NCBI RefSeq assembly: GCF_026151205.1
Contig: NC_087080.1
Span: 877,812-941,811 of the forward strand
Direction: 5' to 3'
From: Bolinopsis microptera
Taxonomy: Eukaryota; Ctenophora; Tentaculata; Lobata; Bolinopsidae
Length of the DNA: 64,000 nucleotides
The notes beneath the pieces were generated by a model. That model was not told where the DNA came from. It worked only from the letters and a program-made list of their open reading frames with translations, and did not search any database. This document shows positions 43,001-52,866 of this stretch, one piece after another. Position numbers and translations under genes: made by a program. Each line of letters opens with the position of its first letter. Within the stretch, counting starts at the first letter, position 1.

Positions 43001-43355
43001 GTTCTAAGGGAGGGTTTGTTATTGTTACTTTTGTTGGTGTTGTTCTTACTGCTCGTTCTAAGGGAGGGTTTGTTATTGTTACTTTTGTTGGTGTTGTTCT
43101 TACTGCTCGTTCTAAGGGAGGGTTTGTTATTGTTACTTTTGTTGGTGTTGTTCTTACTGCTCGTTCTAAGGGAGGGTTTGTTATTGTTACTTTTGTTGGT
43201 GTTGTTCTTACTGCTCGTTCTAAGGGAGGGTTTGTTATTGTTACTTTTGTTGGTGTTGTTCTTACTGCTCGTTCTAAGGGAGGGTTTGTTATTGTTATTT
43301 TTGTTGGTGTTGTTCTTACTGCTCGTTCTAAGGGAGGGTTTGTTATTGTTACTTT
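40088..43355. repeat. 54-bp minisatellite, about 60 copies
   Basis: About 3.3 kb of nearly identical 54-bp units (start GGGAGGGTTTGTTATTGTTA, end CTGCTCGTTCTAA). Since 54 is a multiple of three, frames persist. The plus strand reads an 18-residue REGLLLLLLLVLFLLLVL repeat for 476 codons, then after one TTTGTTATT-to-TTAGTTATT change for another 640. The minus strand reads repeated TTPTKVTITNPPLERAV. No start context, splice context or conservation argues for translation. It separates SPTLC1 from the Rab24-like gene and could lie in the latter's last intron. Confidence 0.97.
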
Positions 43356-43524
43356 TAAACTACATATTAATATGGTATTTAAACAGTTAAATTTTCATGT
43401 GTTTATAAAGGCATATTCACTTATGGACCTAACACATATTCAACTCCTGAAAGAGATATTTGTACATGATTTGTAGCTGACTAACCTGTATAACTAAACA
43501 AGTATCACACCTAACCTGACTAAC

Positions 43525-44812
43525 CTGATATGTGAGCAGTCCTCTATGTAAGCATAATCAGACGCAACAGTATCTGTGATAACTTGATTTGGGAGGTCAC
43601 CCTTTGTTCCTGAAGAATTAATAAATTCTGATTATCGTTATTTAAAATACTGGAGGAAAAATCTTACCGGCAATCAATGATGGAAAAACCATGTGGGATG
43701 CATGCTAATTATGATGATGATCCTCAATATCAAAAATGTATTAATTAAGTTATGTAACCATAAAATGAACACAAAATTTATTTAGACTGTTACTAAGAGC
43801 AATACCCTCGCCTCCTATCATTACTTTTTAATGAAACACTCAACAGGGAAGCACAATATTATAAAATATATCCAAACCTGTGAGGTAGATAGTGCAATCT
43901 GGCTGATCCCTTTTCATGGTGACTATCTGATTGGAGTTAAGAACAGGCGTTAAAAATAGGTGTTTGGGGGGGGGGGGGGGGGGGGGGGGGTACATCAGAG
44001 AGTAATATTCAAGCTGAAACTTTAGCAATAACAATGTTTCTAATTCTAAAATTGGTAAGTTTTATATCATGATATAATAGCAATAAGTAACAAGTTAGTC
44101 CTACCCATTGTTTGGCTTTTTCAAATGTAAGTCTGTCTGTCACGTCATAGCATATAATTGCAGCGTTTGAGTTTCTCGTGTACTGTTCTGATATAGACTC
44201 AAATTTCTCTGCACCAGCTGTATCCCAAATTCCCTTAAGATATAATATAAAGTTGAAGAAGATCGGTTAATATACAAAAGCAGGGTGAACCATATTGAAG
44301 TAGATCAGGGGAAGTAAAGACAGCTAGGGTCTGTTTAATCGTTCCAAAGTCATATCACTGATAGAAATTCAACTAAATTAACGGCGCAGTATAGTGTCTC
44401 TGCACTGAAATTGGAGGCCTGATTTCAGGCATAAGAAACTGGCAGAGTAAAACTGAGTTTGGTAAGTTTTACTAAAACTTACCAACGTCACTGTTTTTCC
44501 TTCCACATTAAATCTTTTGGCACAAAATGCAGCTCCGATCGTGTTCTCGTACTCCCCTCTGAAGGCACCTGTAAATTACTTTATTCAATCTTTCTTTTTC
44601 TTTTTTAAAGTTGGTATAGTAAAATTACCCCATCGATGCCCATGCCCAGTTGACCAAAATTGAGGAATAAATGAGCCAGAATAATCATTTACCATACAAA
44701 TTTAATATGATAAATGGTGAGAAGTATTAATACCTTTGAAAATTCGATGAACAAGACAAGTTTTACCAATATTCTCCGAGCCAAGCAGTACTACTTTTGT
44801 ATCAACTTTCAT
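43525..44812 (-). CDS. Rab24-like small GTPase, 3' end not found
   Basis: Five exons in transcript order: 44812-44734, 44568-44483, 44233-44105, 43926-43878, 43609-43525, all GT-AG with consistent phases. The start is MKVDTKVVLLGSENIGKTCL, a P-loop (GSENIGKT). NTIGAAFCAKRF and GKTVTLGIWDTAG resemble Rab24, a Rab linked to autophagy with unusual nucleotide handling. G4 reads TKGD. Missing are the G5 SAK-type motif and the C-terminal cysteines. Exon 5 ends ...SHIR, and reading past its donor hits a stop after about ten codons. The remaining exon or exons would lie beyond the 54-bp array or have been lost. The donor word CAGGTTAGTCAG is repeated nearby (43525 and about 43489). The gene may be intact with a distant last exon, or truncated. 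Confidence 0.75.
43967..43990. repeat. G24 homopolymer in a Rab24-like intron
   Basis: A run of about 24 G followed by TACATC in intron 3 of the Rab24-like gene. Unlike the other G tracts here it has no flanking direct repeat. Confidence 0.85.
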
Positions 44813-45694
44813 TTACCTTTCTGGAACATCCTGATAAGTTAGGACAATATAAAAATTAGTTTTCTAGTACAAAACATCAATATTGATTTTTATAGCTAAA
44901 CTCAATCATAAAATGTAGAGTTTGTACATACGATGGTTATTTGACTAAAATTTCTTTATTCACTTAAATTTGGGTTTTTCTATACTGTTTTGGGACCATT
45001 TCAATAAAATGCAAAACAAGAGTAGCACAGTGAGACTGCTGCAATAGCAAAGATTAGTTACATCAGAATGTATTGAACTATACTGAGTAAAAAGGCAAGC
45101 CAAATTGGTAAAATAAGACATTTAACAAGCTTACAAAGCACATTATTTGTACGAATATTAACATAATATTACGATAAATACTGACTTAAATTAACAATTA
45201 TTTTATACTTAAAGTTACATACATAAGAATTCAGATGAATTAGATTACAATATTATGTGCTTCACAAGAAAAAACTTCAAAAATGCACTACATAAGGTAA
45301 AACTTCGGATATTTTAAATCTAAAAGATTCCATAAGAATTAGTTTAATCATAACTGAAAAAGTTTGATAAAATGTTATAAAATAATTAAAAATGTATCTG
45401 ATTTTTCAACAACATCACATACACACTCAAAAGGTGATATGACTTAACAATTGGGCGATTTAATCATTTTATCAACTAATCAAAAATGTCATTCAAACAT
45501 GAATTCGATTAATGAGACATCAGCAACACTGTACTTGATAATCAAACTCATGAAGAAATTAGGGAAAATTAGGCTGAGTGAGTCCTGTTTAGTACAAAAA
45601 CAATGTGTTATTCGGGGGGCTATTAATAGTTATTATAACCAGATTTGAGAAACAGAATCAAGTATTATTATTGTTAACAAACTGATTCAATAAG
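44813..45694. other. Intergenic AT-rich spacer
   Basis: Between the two Rab genes. No exon, RNA gene or repeat was recognised. It should include the Rab24-like promoter and the 3' end region of the intronless Rab. Confidence 0.5.
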
Positions 45695-46291
45695 TTAACA
45701 ACATTTTTTATTAGAGTTTTGTGTCTCTTCCAGCTTGAATGTATCCATCGATCTTTTGTGTACCTTTTTCACGCCACTGATCACCCAATCACGTGCTATC
45801 ATCTTTACCAGACTTGAAATATTAATATCTTCTTTTGCCGATGTTTCAATGTAGATAGCATTGTACATATCTGCATATTCTTGAAGTTTTTGATCGATAT
45901 CTCTTTGTTTAGGAAGATCACATTTAGTGCCAACAAGATATAGTTTGCATGATGGGCTATCTTTTATGAATATGTGTGTCCAAAACTTTGCTTTCTCCAA
46001 ATCAAAATCAGCATCACTCAAAGAACAGCAAATCATAGCTGCACCTGAATTCCGGGTAAACTGTCTTGTTGGTGTCAAAAATTGGTCAGCACCAATGGTA
46101 TCCCATAAGGACATAGTGACTGGCTCATTTTGTTCCTCGATTGAAATAGGAATTGACTTTACCCCGCAAAAACTAAGAGTACTTTGAGTATTTGGATCAA
46201 ATGTTCCTTTACAGATTCTGTCAAATAAGCATGTTTTTCCTGTATCTACATGCCCCACTATGACACACTTAAAATCAGGCTTATCTTCCAT
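45695..46291 (-). CDS. Intronless Rab-like small GTPase
   Basis: A single open frame of 198 residues from ATG (46291). P-loop GHVDTGKT, G3 WDTIG in place of the normal WDTAG, G4 GTKCD and G5 ETSAK are present, and it ends NSNKKCC, a double-cysteine geranylgeranylation tail, so it should act on membranes as a Rab. QFTRNSGAAMIC parallels QYTRNSNAAIIC of the Rab24-like gene 0.4 kb upstream, indicating a paralogue. Since that neighbour has several introns and this copy none, it may be a retrocopy that stayed open, or a duplicate that lost its introns. The Ala-to-Ile change in DTAG lies next to the catalytic region and may slow GTP hydrolysis (inference from general knowledge of Rab and Ras proteins). 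No disabling changes are seen. Confidence 0.9.
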   Translation of the reverse strand: MEDKPDFKCVIVGHVDTGKTCLFDRICKGTFDPNTQSTLSFCGVKSIPISIEEQNEPVTMSLWDTIGADQFLTPTRQFTRNSGAAMICCSLSDADFDLEKAKFWTHIFIKDSPSCKLYLVGTKCDLPKQRDIDQKLQEYADMYNAIYIETSAKEDINISSLVKMIARDWVISGVKKVHKRSMDTFKLEETQNSNKKCC

Positions 46292-47298
46292 AAATTCATT
46301 GGTACTGAAATGTATTCTGTTATTTTAAATGTAACCTTGAAATTGCGAATGTTGAAAATCAATATTCATACTCCACCCATATCAACAATCTGTAGCATTA
46401 ACAAGAATTGCGCCCGTTGTTTCGTTTTGGCGGACGCTAGATTTCCATTCCACATTTACTATAAATTTAAGTATAACCTCCAATCAGCTCACTTCAATCT
46501 TCATGATAATAATATTGATAAATTATGCATTAAATACAGGAAACACTTGAAATTCATTTCAATTGCCGTAGAACTTAACTTGCATCTGTAATTCAAGAAA
46601 TTGTAAGCAAAGGTAAACTATACTTGTGTACAAATCAATACACTACGCGTGCCACATACAAATTGGGCTTATAACCTAATATTATACATTACATCGTATA
46701 CATTAATAGATCACAGGCTATCTATACATCATATCTCCACAAGCAATCCTCGCGCGCGCGCACATTTTTCGTTGCTTGGTAACATACGGAAGGAACACGA
46801 CATATATTTGACCCACCTAACACAATCTCCAAAATCCACGTTTTTCTGCAAAAACGACCATTCGTAACCTTTCACTATTGCCTTTTTACAAAAGGGTGAA
46901 ATGGAGAAAATAAAGATATGTCATCAAATAAATATTATTTAACTTTACTTTACTTTTCTTTAAATATCCTATCCACCTGTAGCTTCAGTACTTTCATAAA
47001 TAACGCTAGACTCACTGGTATCGTCAGCTCATAAAGAATAAATTGATGCAGGGTGTTTCAAGCCTCAAAGATACAAAAACAAATATCATTTTTAATCTTT
47101 GTTGTACTCACAAACATGATACAGGTGTTGTTTGGTTTAAGACTTGAGAGTTGAAGCAATAACAAGTATTCGAGTTTTACCTGGCCTGGCCATGGGTTGA
47201 GCTGTATGCATGCAATATTCAATCATCCAGTACTGTATAGTACTGGCTGTTCACAATTTTAATACCCAATAGTATTCAAGATTACATATAAAACACAT
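46292..47298. other. Intergenic, no gene recognised
   Basis: AT-rich sequence upstream of the intronless Rab, so it likely contains that gene's promoter. A short (CG)n run lies near 46752. No conserved coding segment was seen. Confidence 0.5.
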
Positions 47299-47520
47299 AT
47301 GTTACCAACATCTTCTTTTAATCAAATCGTTTACAAATCTAGTTGCCTTTGGAATTCATTCCGTCAGATGTTGGCACTGAACGACCTTGAAATCACTCAT
47401 GGTGTATTCAAATCAAAGGTAAAAAAAGTCATTCTCTCGTCTCAGGGTAAAGGTGACAAGAATACCTGGGCCCCTTTGGCAAACTTTCTGAACTCAGGCA
47501 GCTTGAACGACTAAATTTGA
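47299..47520 (+). pseudogene. Short LINE ORF2 C-terminal remnant
   Basis: A 71-codon frame with YKSSCLWNSFRQML and GVFKSKVKKVIL, the LWN...FK.K.K pattern found at the extreme C-terminus of non-LTR retrotransposon polyproteins. Everything upstream is missing. It is dead. Confidence 0.5.
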
Positions 47521-48076
47521 AAAAGTAAAACTTCTTGTCTGAATGAACTATTAGAACCTCAAGAAGCTGATCCGCATGTCTCCGCTACTAAAATGTTTAA
47601 TGAGCTCAATCACTCATCACTTAACAGTTTAATCTTCAAAGTGAGTTGTACAATCTAGGTTGTTTTAAGTAGCTGTTGATAGTGTAAAACAGGAGTGACT
47701 TGATCGTTTTCATAACTTCGATTTACAATTTGTACCATAATAAAACTAGCACTGCCATGGGGTTCAAAAAGGGTCATTGTAAGCCTCCAGCGTAATGGTC
47801 CTAAGTCTCTGCCCCATGTGGTGCCTGTCAGCATCAGCTAACAGAATAGCCCTAACATAACGATCAAGCCACAAATTAGGTTCTATAATGATTTAATATT
47901 GTTGAATAAAGAGATTTGAATATAATATTTGTTTTATTCTGAAATCTACACAGTAAAAATTTACATTAAGTTAAAATCGCTGAAGCTAATCGATATTCTG
48001 CATCCCACATAATAATAATAATAATTAAAAAAAGTTAAATTTATTACCAATTTTTTAATCAATATATATCATAAAT

Positions 48077-48763
48077 TCTAATACTGGATTACTGCGCATC
48101 CAATTGGATTGTGGATGTGGGAAAACAAGTGATCTTGACCACCTTCTCACCTGTAAGTTAGGGGGCTACGTGATAATGACCCACAACAACATCAGAGACA
48201 CATTGGCAAATCTCCTTCGTGAGGTATGTCATGATGTGAAAGTCGAACCCCAGCTACAGAAGGTAAATGAGGGTGACTGCCTCAACCCCAAGACTATAAC
48301 AGGTGACCAAGCTCGGCTTGACGTATCTGCTAGAGGAGTTTGGACTCCATTTGATAAGACCTTTCTTGACATAAGGGTTTCACACCCCAATTGCTTATCA
48401 AACAGGACCAAAACTCTTCAAGAAGTATACGAAGAGAACGAGAAGGAGAAGAAGGATGAGTACTTGGAGAGAGTGTTGAACGTAGAGAAGGCCACTTTCA
48501 CCCCGGCTGTATTTCTCACAACTGGAGGCATGTCCAAAGAATGTAAGCGATTTGTAAATAGATTAGCAGACCTCATCGCCAGGAAAAGGAAAGAGAGGTA
48601 TTGCGATGTGGTAAGACATGTGAGGACAAGAATAAGATTCGCAATGTTAAGAACCACACTCATTGCTCTACGAGGGTACAGAGGGAAAAAAATTGACAGC
48701 AAATATGAGAAACCACTATCAGAAGTCTCTTATAACCTCATCCCTGCCCCTATGATGAAGTAG
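48077..48763 (+). pseudogene. Retroelement C-terminal domain fragment
   Basis: About 225 codons open from near 48077 to the stop at 48763, without a proper start Met. DHLLTCKLGGYVIMTHNNIR, VEPQLQ, ARLDVSARGVW and FLDIRVSHPN match a domain I know from long retroelement-type proteins in cnidarians and other marine animals. There it follows a reverse transcriptase. The ARLD...F.D.RV pattern is compatible with a PD-(D/E)XK nuclease core, but this is a guess. The RT portion is absent, so this is a 5'-truncated copy whose frame has stayed open. Confidence 0.65.
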
Positions 48764-48805
48764 ATGTGTATATATTTGATTTTTGATATTTCATATTATA
48801 TAATA

Positions 48806-49957
48806 CTGCCGTTTTCTCAGAAAAGGCAGTAAGTCCATATTTGCCATTTCGAGATATTGCGACTTTTGCGTTTATGGTTTTTTCTCCGCTTACTTTTTGC
48901 GTAAGATCAAAAGTAAACATGTTGAGTTATCAATAATTAGTCAAATTTTAATTTGTCAAAAAAATTAAAGCTTTGAGCCGTCCATAAGCTTAGATATAAC
49001 CATTTTTATGCCAAATAATCGAGCTTATTTTTCATACTGGATGGACTTACTGCCTTTTCTGAGAAAACTTGGACTTACTTCCTTTTCTGAGAAAAATCTC
49101 TGTTCAATATTTTTCTGAGAAGGAAGTAAGTCCAAGCTTTTTACTAAATATTTGAGGTTTGGATCTATGTATTTTGGATTATATTGTAAAATATAAACAA
49201 TTAGGTAAATCTAAATTGCTCCATATGATATAATAAATGTTTTTGAATAGTAGTATGCCCTTATTTAGGCAAACTCGCCAATTTTGAAAGATTTCAGTGC
49301 ATTAAATGATATCTTATCGATATTTTGATGAAAATGAACTTGATCTAAAAGATATACCTAAACTAAACATTCTCTGCGATTATAACAGCTCAATAACTGC
49401 TCCAATGTTTATGTTTTGCAAATAAAATACATCCGGCGTTTTTGAAAATCGGCCACCAAATTTTTTTTGAGGCCTAAATGAAAATTTTGATCACTTAAGT
49501 AAAGTTGAAATGTAATTATACATCGATTCTGAAAATTTCAAGCGAAAATATCAATCGGCAGTAAAGTTATGTTCTTTTTGGGAAATCGCTTTCTAAAATT
49601 CCGCTTTTAGCATGCTTTTATAGGAAGTAAGTCCAGCTACTTCTTCCTATCACAGATAATTTATCTCAGAAAAGGCAGTAAGTCCACGGAATTACTTCCT
49701 TATCTCAGAAGATTTTCAAGATTTTCTCAGAAAAGGCAGTAAGTCCGGACTTACGTCCTTCTCTCAGAAAATAATTGGCCAAAACCGAACATAATGTTTC
49801 TCAACTGGGACTTACTTCCTTAGAAATTGCATGCAACTATGTTTCTATACATTAATATGTAGCTCATGTTGTAGAGAATTTTCTACTGAAAATTTTGATA
49901 CCAATATTGTCATATTTCGAAAAATTGGACTTACTGCCTTTTCTGAGAAAACGGCAG
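48806..49957. mobile_element. 1,152-bp inverted-repeat element with reiterated internal word
   Basis: Perfect 32-bp terminal inverted repeats begin CTGCCGTTTTCTCAGAAAAG on the left and, inverted, on the right. AATA flanks both ends (48802-48805 and 49958-49961). AGAAAAGGCAGTAAGTCC or the variant with GGAAGTAAGTCC occurs at least eight times inside in both orientations (for example near 49040, 49075, 49120, 49620, 49670, 49735, 49810). No transposase frame is present. Confidence 0.85.
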
Positions 49958-49961
49958 AATA

Positions 49962-52866
49962 TTGGTAGCAGTGGATAATTTCCGTTACCTCTGTATTGTG
50001 CTCTGCCAATTGCAACACTTGAATTAATTTATTGTATATATACTGTTTGACACACTTTTCCATTACTGCGCAGAATGTCTTAAACTATAATTTTGTTGTA
50101 ACTGATAATCTATTAACTTTCAAAGTTGAATTTTAAATAAGTATGAAATGCCCATGGCCATCATAGTTAGGGTAAAAGATTATTCTTAAATTATAAAATT
50201 GAGAAGGTTGCTCTATGACTAAAAATTTAAAATGTTAGCAAAATCTATCTAATTTTTAAACAGTTGGTTACAGTTTGTGACAGTACTGTCAAACACTATA
50301 CACATAATATAACAATAACCCTATATAAAAATTCAATATAAAAATTCAATATAAAAATTCAATAAAAATCTTTTTTAATCTTTTTTTTTTTTTTAATTTA
50401 AAAAAAAATCTTAGTAGATTTTATAAAAACCCGTCAAGTAGTATAAAAGTAGCCAATTAAAAAATCAAACAATATACACATAATATAGCAATGACCCTAT
50501 ATAAAAATTCAATATAAAAATTCAGTAAAAATCTTAATAAATTTAATTTTTTTAAAGTCGCCAATTCAATTTGTTGGCTCTAAATTTATATTTAAATCTG
50601 ATATTTTAACTGCACTACTACTTTTTATTTCTCTTTCTCCTCTGAAAGCAATAATTGTTGCTCTCAATAAGTCAAATCGTATTCTTTGTTTGATAAATGT
50701 CATTGCCTCACTGTAACTTTGACGTGATTTTCTAAATAGTTTATTATTAAAGTATAGTTAATTTATATTGTAAAGTGATTTATTTATTTCGGAGCTTATA
50801 TGGTTATTAATTGACGATGTCAATTCATCACAGCTCGGCGAGGCACAGTAGCGCATTTCGCCGATCTAGCGAGAAGCATAATTAATTGAGTGCGAGAAGC
50901 ATAATTAAGAAAACAACAATTTCAAGAAAACAACAATTTGTTTGCGCGGCGCGGCACAGTAACGCATCGCGCTACAAATATAATTACTGGTTACATGACA
51001 TAGTTTGTAATAGTATTAAAAGGTTAGTTCATCGTTCGCGTTGTATGCTTATTATTATCAATCCGATCAATGCTTAGTAATGTGAATAAATTATGGCCTT
51101 TTTCACATACATGATTAAAAACCTTTATTTATTAATTAATTGTTTATTAATGTTGTTTGTACATTTTTATAAATTTATTGATTTTTATCAACTTTGTCCA
51201 CAGGGGGGTCTGAAACCAAGTTTTCGATCAAATGCTGCCATTTGTAGTCAAACGTCGCCAACAGTTGCTCTCGTCCAATGAAATCGCTGCATTTTGCAAG
51301 TTAGTATGCATAATTGAATTACATATATTCATATGCGGAGCTTGGCTTACATAATGCAGCGATTTCATTGGACGAGAGCAACTTTTGGCAACGTTTGACT
51401 ACACATGGCAGCGTTTGATCGAAAACCTGGTTTCAGCTCCCCCTGTGTGTCAGATTACAAGGGCTTTGAAAAAAAAAATACCGACCTGCACACCAAGCTG
51501 CATTTTGTTGTATCACGTCGTAACCCCCACTGTCGTGTCACTATAGAGTTTCAACGATACAGGGGGATCCGCGCACTCGTACGTGCGCGGCGGGTCATAC
51601 AATGTATGACAAGCATTTTGGTTGCTAAGTAATATTTGAAATACTTTGTTGGTTTTATTTAGTGGTCAATTAATTTACTATAACAGTCAACATGTAAACT
51701 CATGGCTAAGTGAATAATACTGAATGATACAATTATGACAAAATTTTTATGTTTTAGCTGAAATGAAACTTATATTTTATTCGTGCCGCGCATATTTTCG
51801 CCAATGTACAACCATATATAATCAAAATCGAGCGCTTAAGCAAAATCTGTCTTTCAGTGTTATTGTTGCATTTCAACACATCTTGTGCCATCTAATTATA
51901 GCTTCTACGTGTAATACAATTACTAGCCATGTTTTCTTGTGTCTTCATCGATGTGAAGTTATCAAGAAAACAACTTATACTTACAGCTATACTAACAACT
52001 TATACTTATCTTCGCCATGCTTTATCGTGATTGGCTGATAATGAATAGGTTTTCGTGAATTTTGAACAATTACACTGTTAGAGATTTAGGATTCTAAGGG
52101 ATTAGAGAAACAAAATTATCGAAAGGGGTTGTTGCCATTTTTAATTAATGAGAGGCGGCAGGCTAAATTGGGCCTAATTTGGACCAAATATGGGCGTGGC
52201 TGCCCCGCGGGCACCGTTTGGCGGTTGGGGTCGGGGACCCGCTCAAAAGTTCGGTCACCGGTCCTAGTTTGTTGGTAACTGCTATCTCGAAACCAAGTTT
52301 CACAAAAAAATCGAGTGTTCTGACAGCTACTTTCAGGCTTCCCCATGCATCAAATAATATTTCTAACGAAATCAGAGATTAGAGCAAAGTTATGAGCTTC
52401 ACATCTCCAATTGAGTGTCAGGTACTTGCTTGTGCATCGATTTTACAAGTCTAGGAATTGTGATAATTTATAATTTCATGAGCTATCATCTTTTGAATCC
52501 CTGTAAACTGATGTAGGTGAATTTCAAAACGCTGCTCATTGGTCTACATTAAGGGCAAAAATGCGATTTTAGGTCGAAATATCAAAATGTTTTGTCTAAA
52601 TCCAAATTCCTAGCAGTTTCGGGGCACAGGAACGTGACCTTTAGAAAAATTTGTTGCTTTCAGTTCGATGATATCTAGCAAGAAGAAATGAAATTTGTAG
52701 CATGATTTTGTTTTCCTCATTTTATAACAGCAAACAAAATACAAATTAAATCAGATAGGCTCAAGTTAATTAATTCATAGAAGAGCCCATATAATTGAGC
52801 AAACCCTGACTGATTCTGGTGTCAAACTTACGGTTTCTTTCAGACAATAGATTATGTCACTGTGAT
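49962..52866. other. Intergenic region upstream of the BAR gene
   Basis: No gene seen. Small AT-rich repeats of TATAAAAATTCAA occur near 50325-50360 and 50500-50525, a duplicated GCGAGAAGCATAATTA lies near 50868 and 50892, and a foldback element at 51198-51450 is annotated separately. The 5' untranslated region and promoter of the plus-strand BAR gene should lie near the right edge. Confidence 0.5.
51198..51450. mobile_element. Foldback element, arms of about 95 bp
   Basis: The left arm (51198-51292) and right arm (51354-51450) are near-perfect reverse complements. They share GAAATCGCTGCAT at the inner edge and CCACAGGGGG-type sequence at the outer edge. The spacer is about 60 bp. No clear target duplication was found. 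Confidence 0.85.

Noticed and set aside
40022-43390. Leu-rich protein of 476 or 644 residues as a real membrane protein
   Set aside because: Strictly periodic 54-bp satellite, open on both strands, with no unique N- or C-terminal domain. Kept as a repeat.
43967-43990. Another G-tract transposon footprint
   Set aside because: No direct repeat flanks this G tract, so it may be simple slippage.
47800-47940. Hypothetical exon near an AATAAA-rich stretch
   Set aside because: No open frame with homology. The motif is common in AT-rich sequence.
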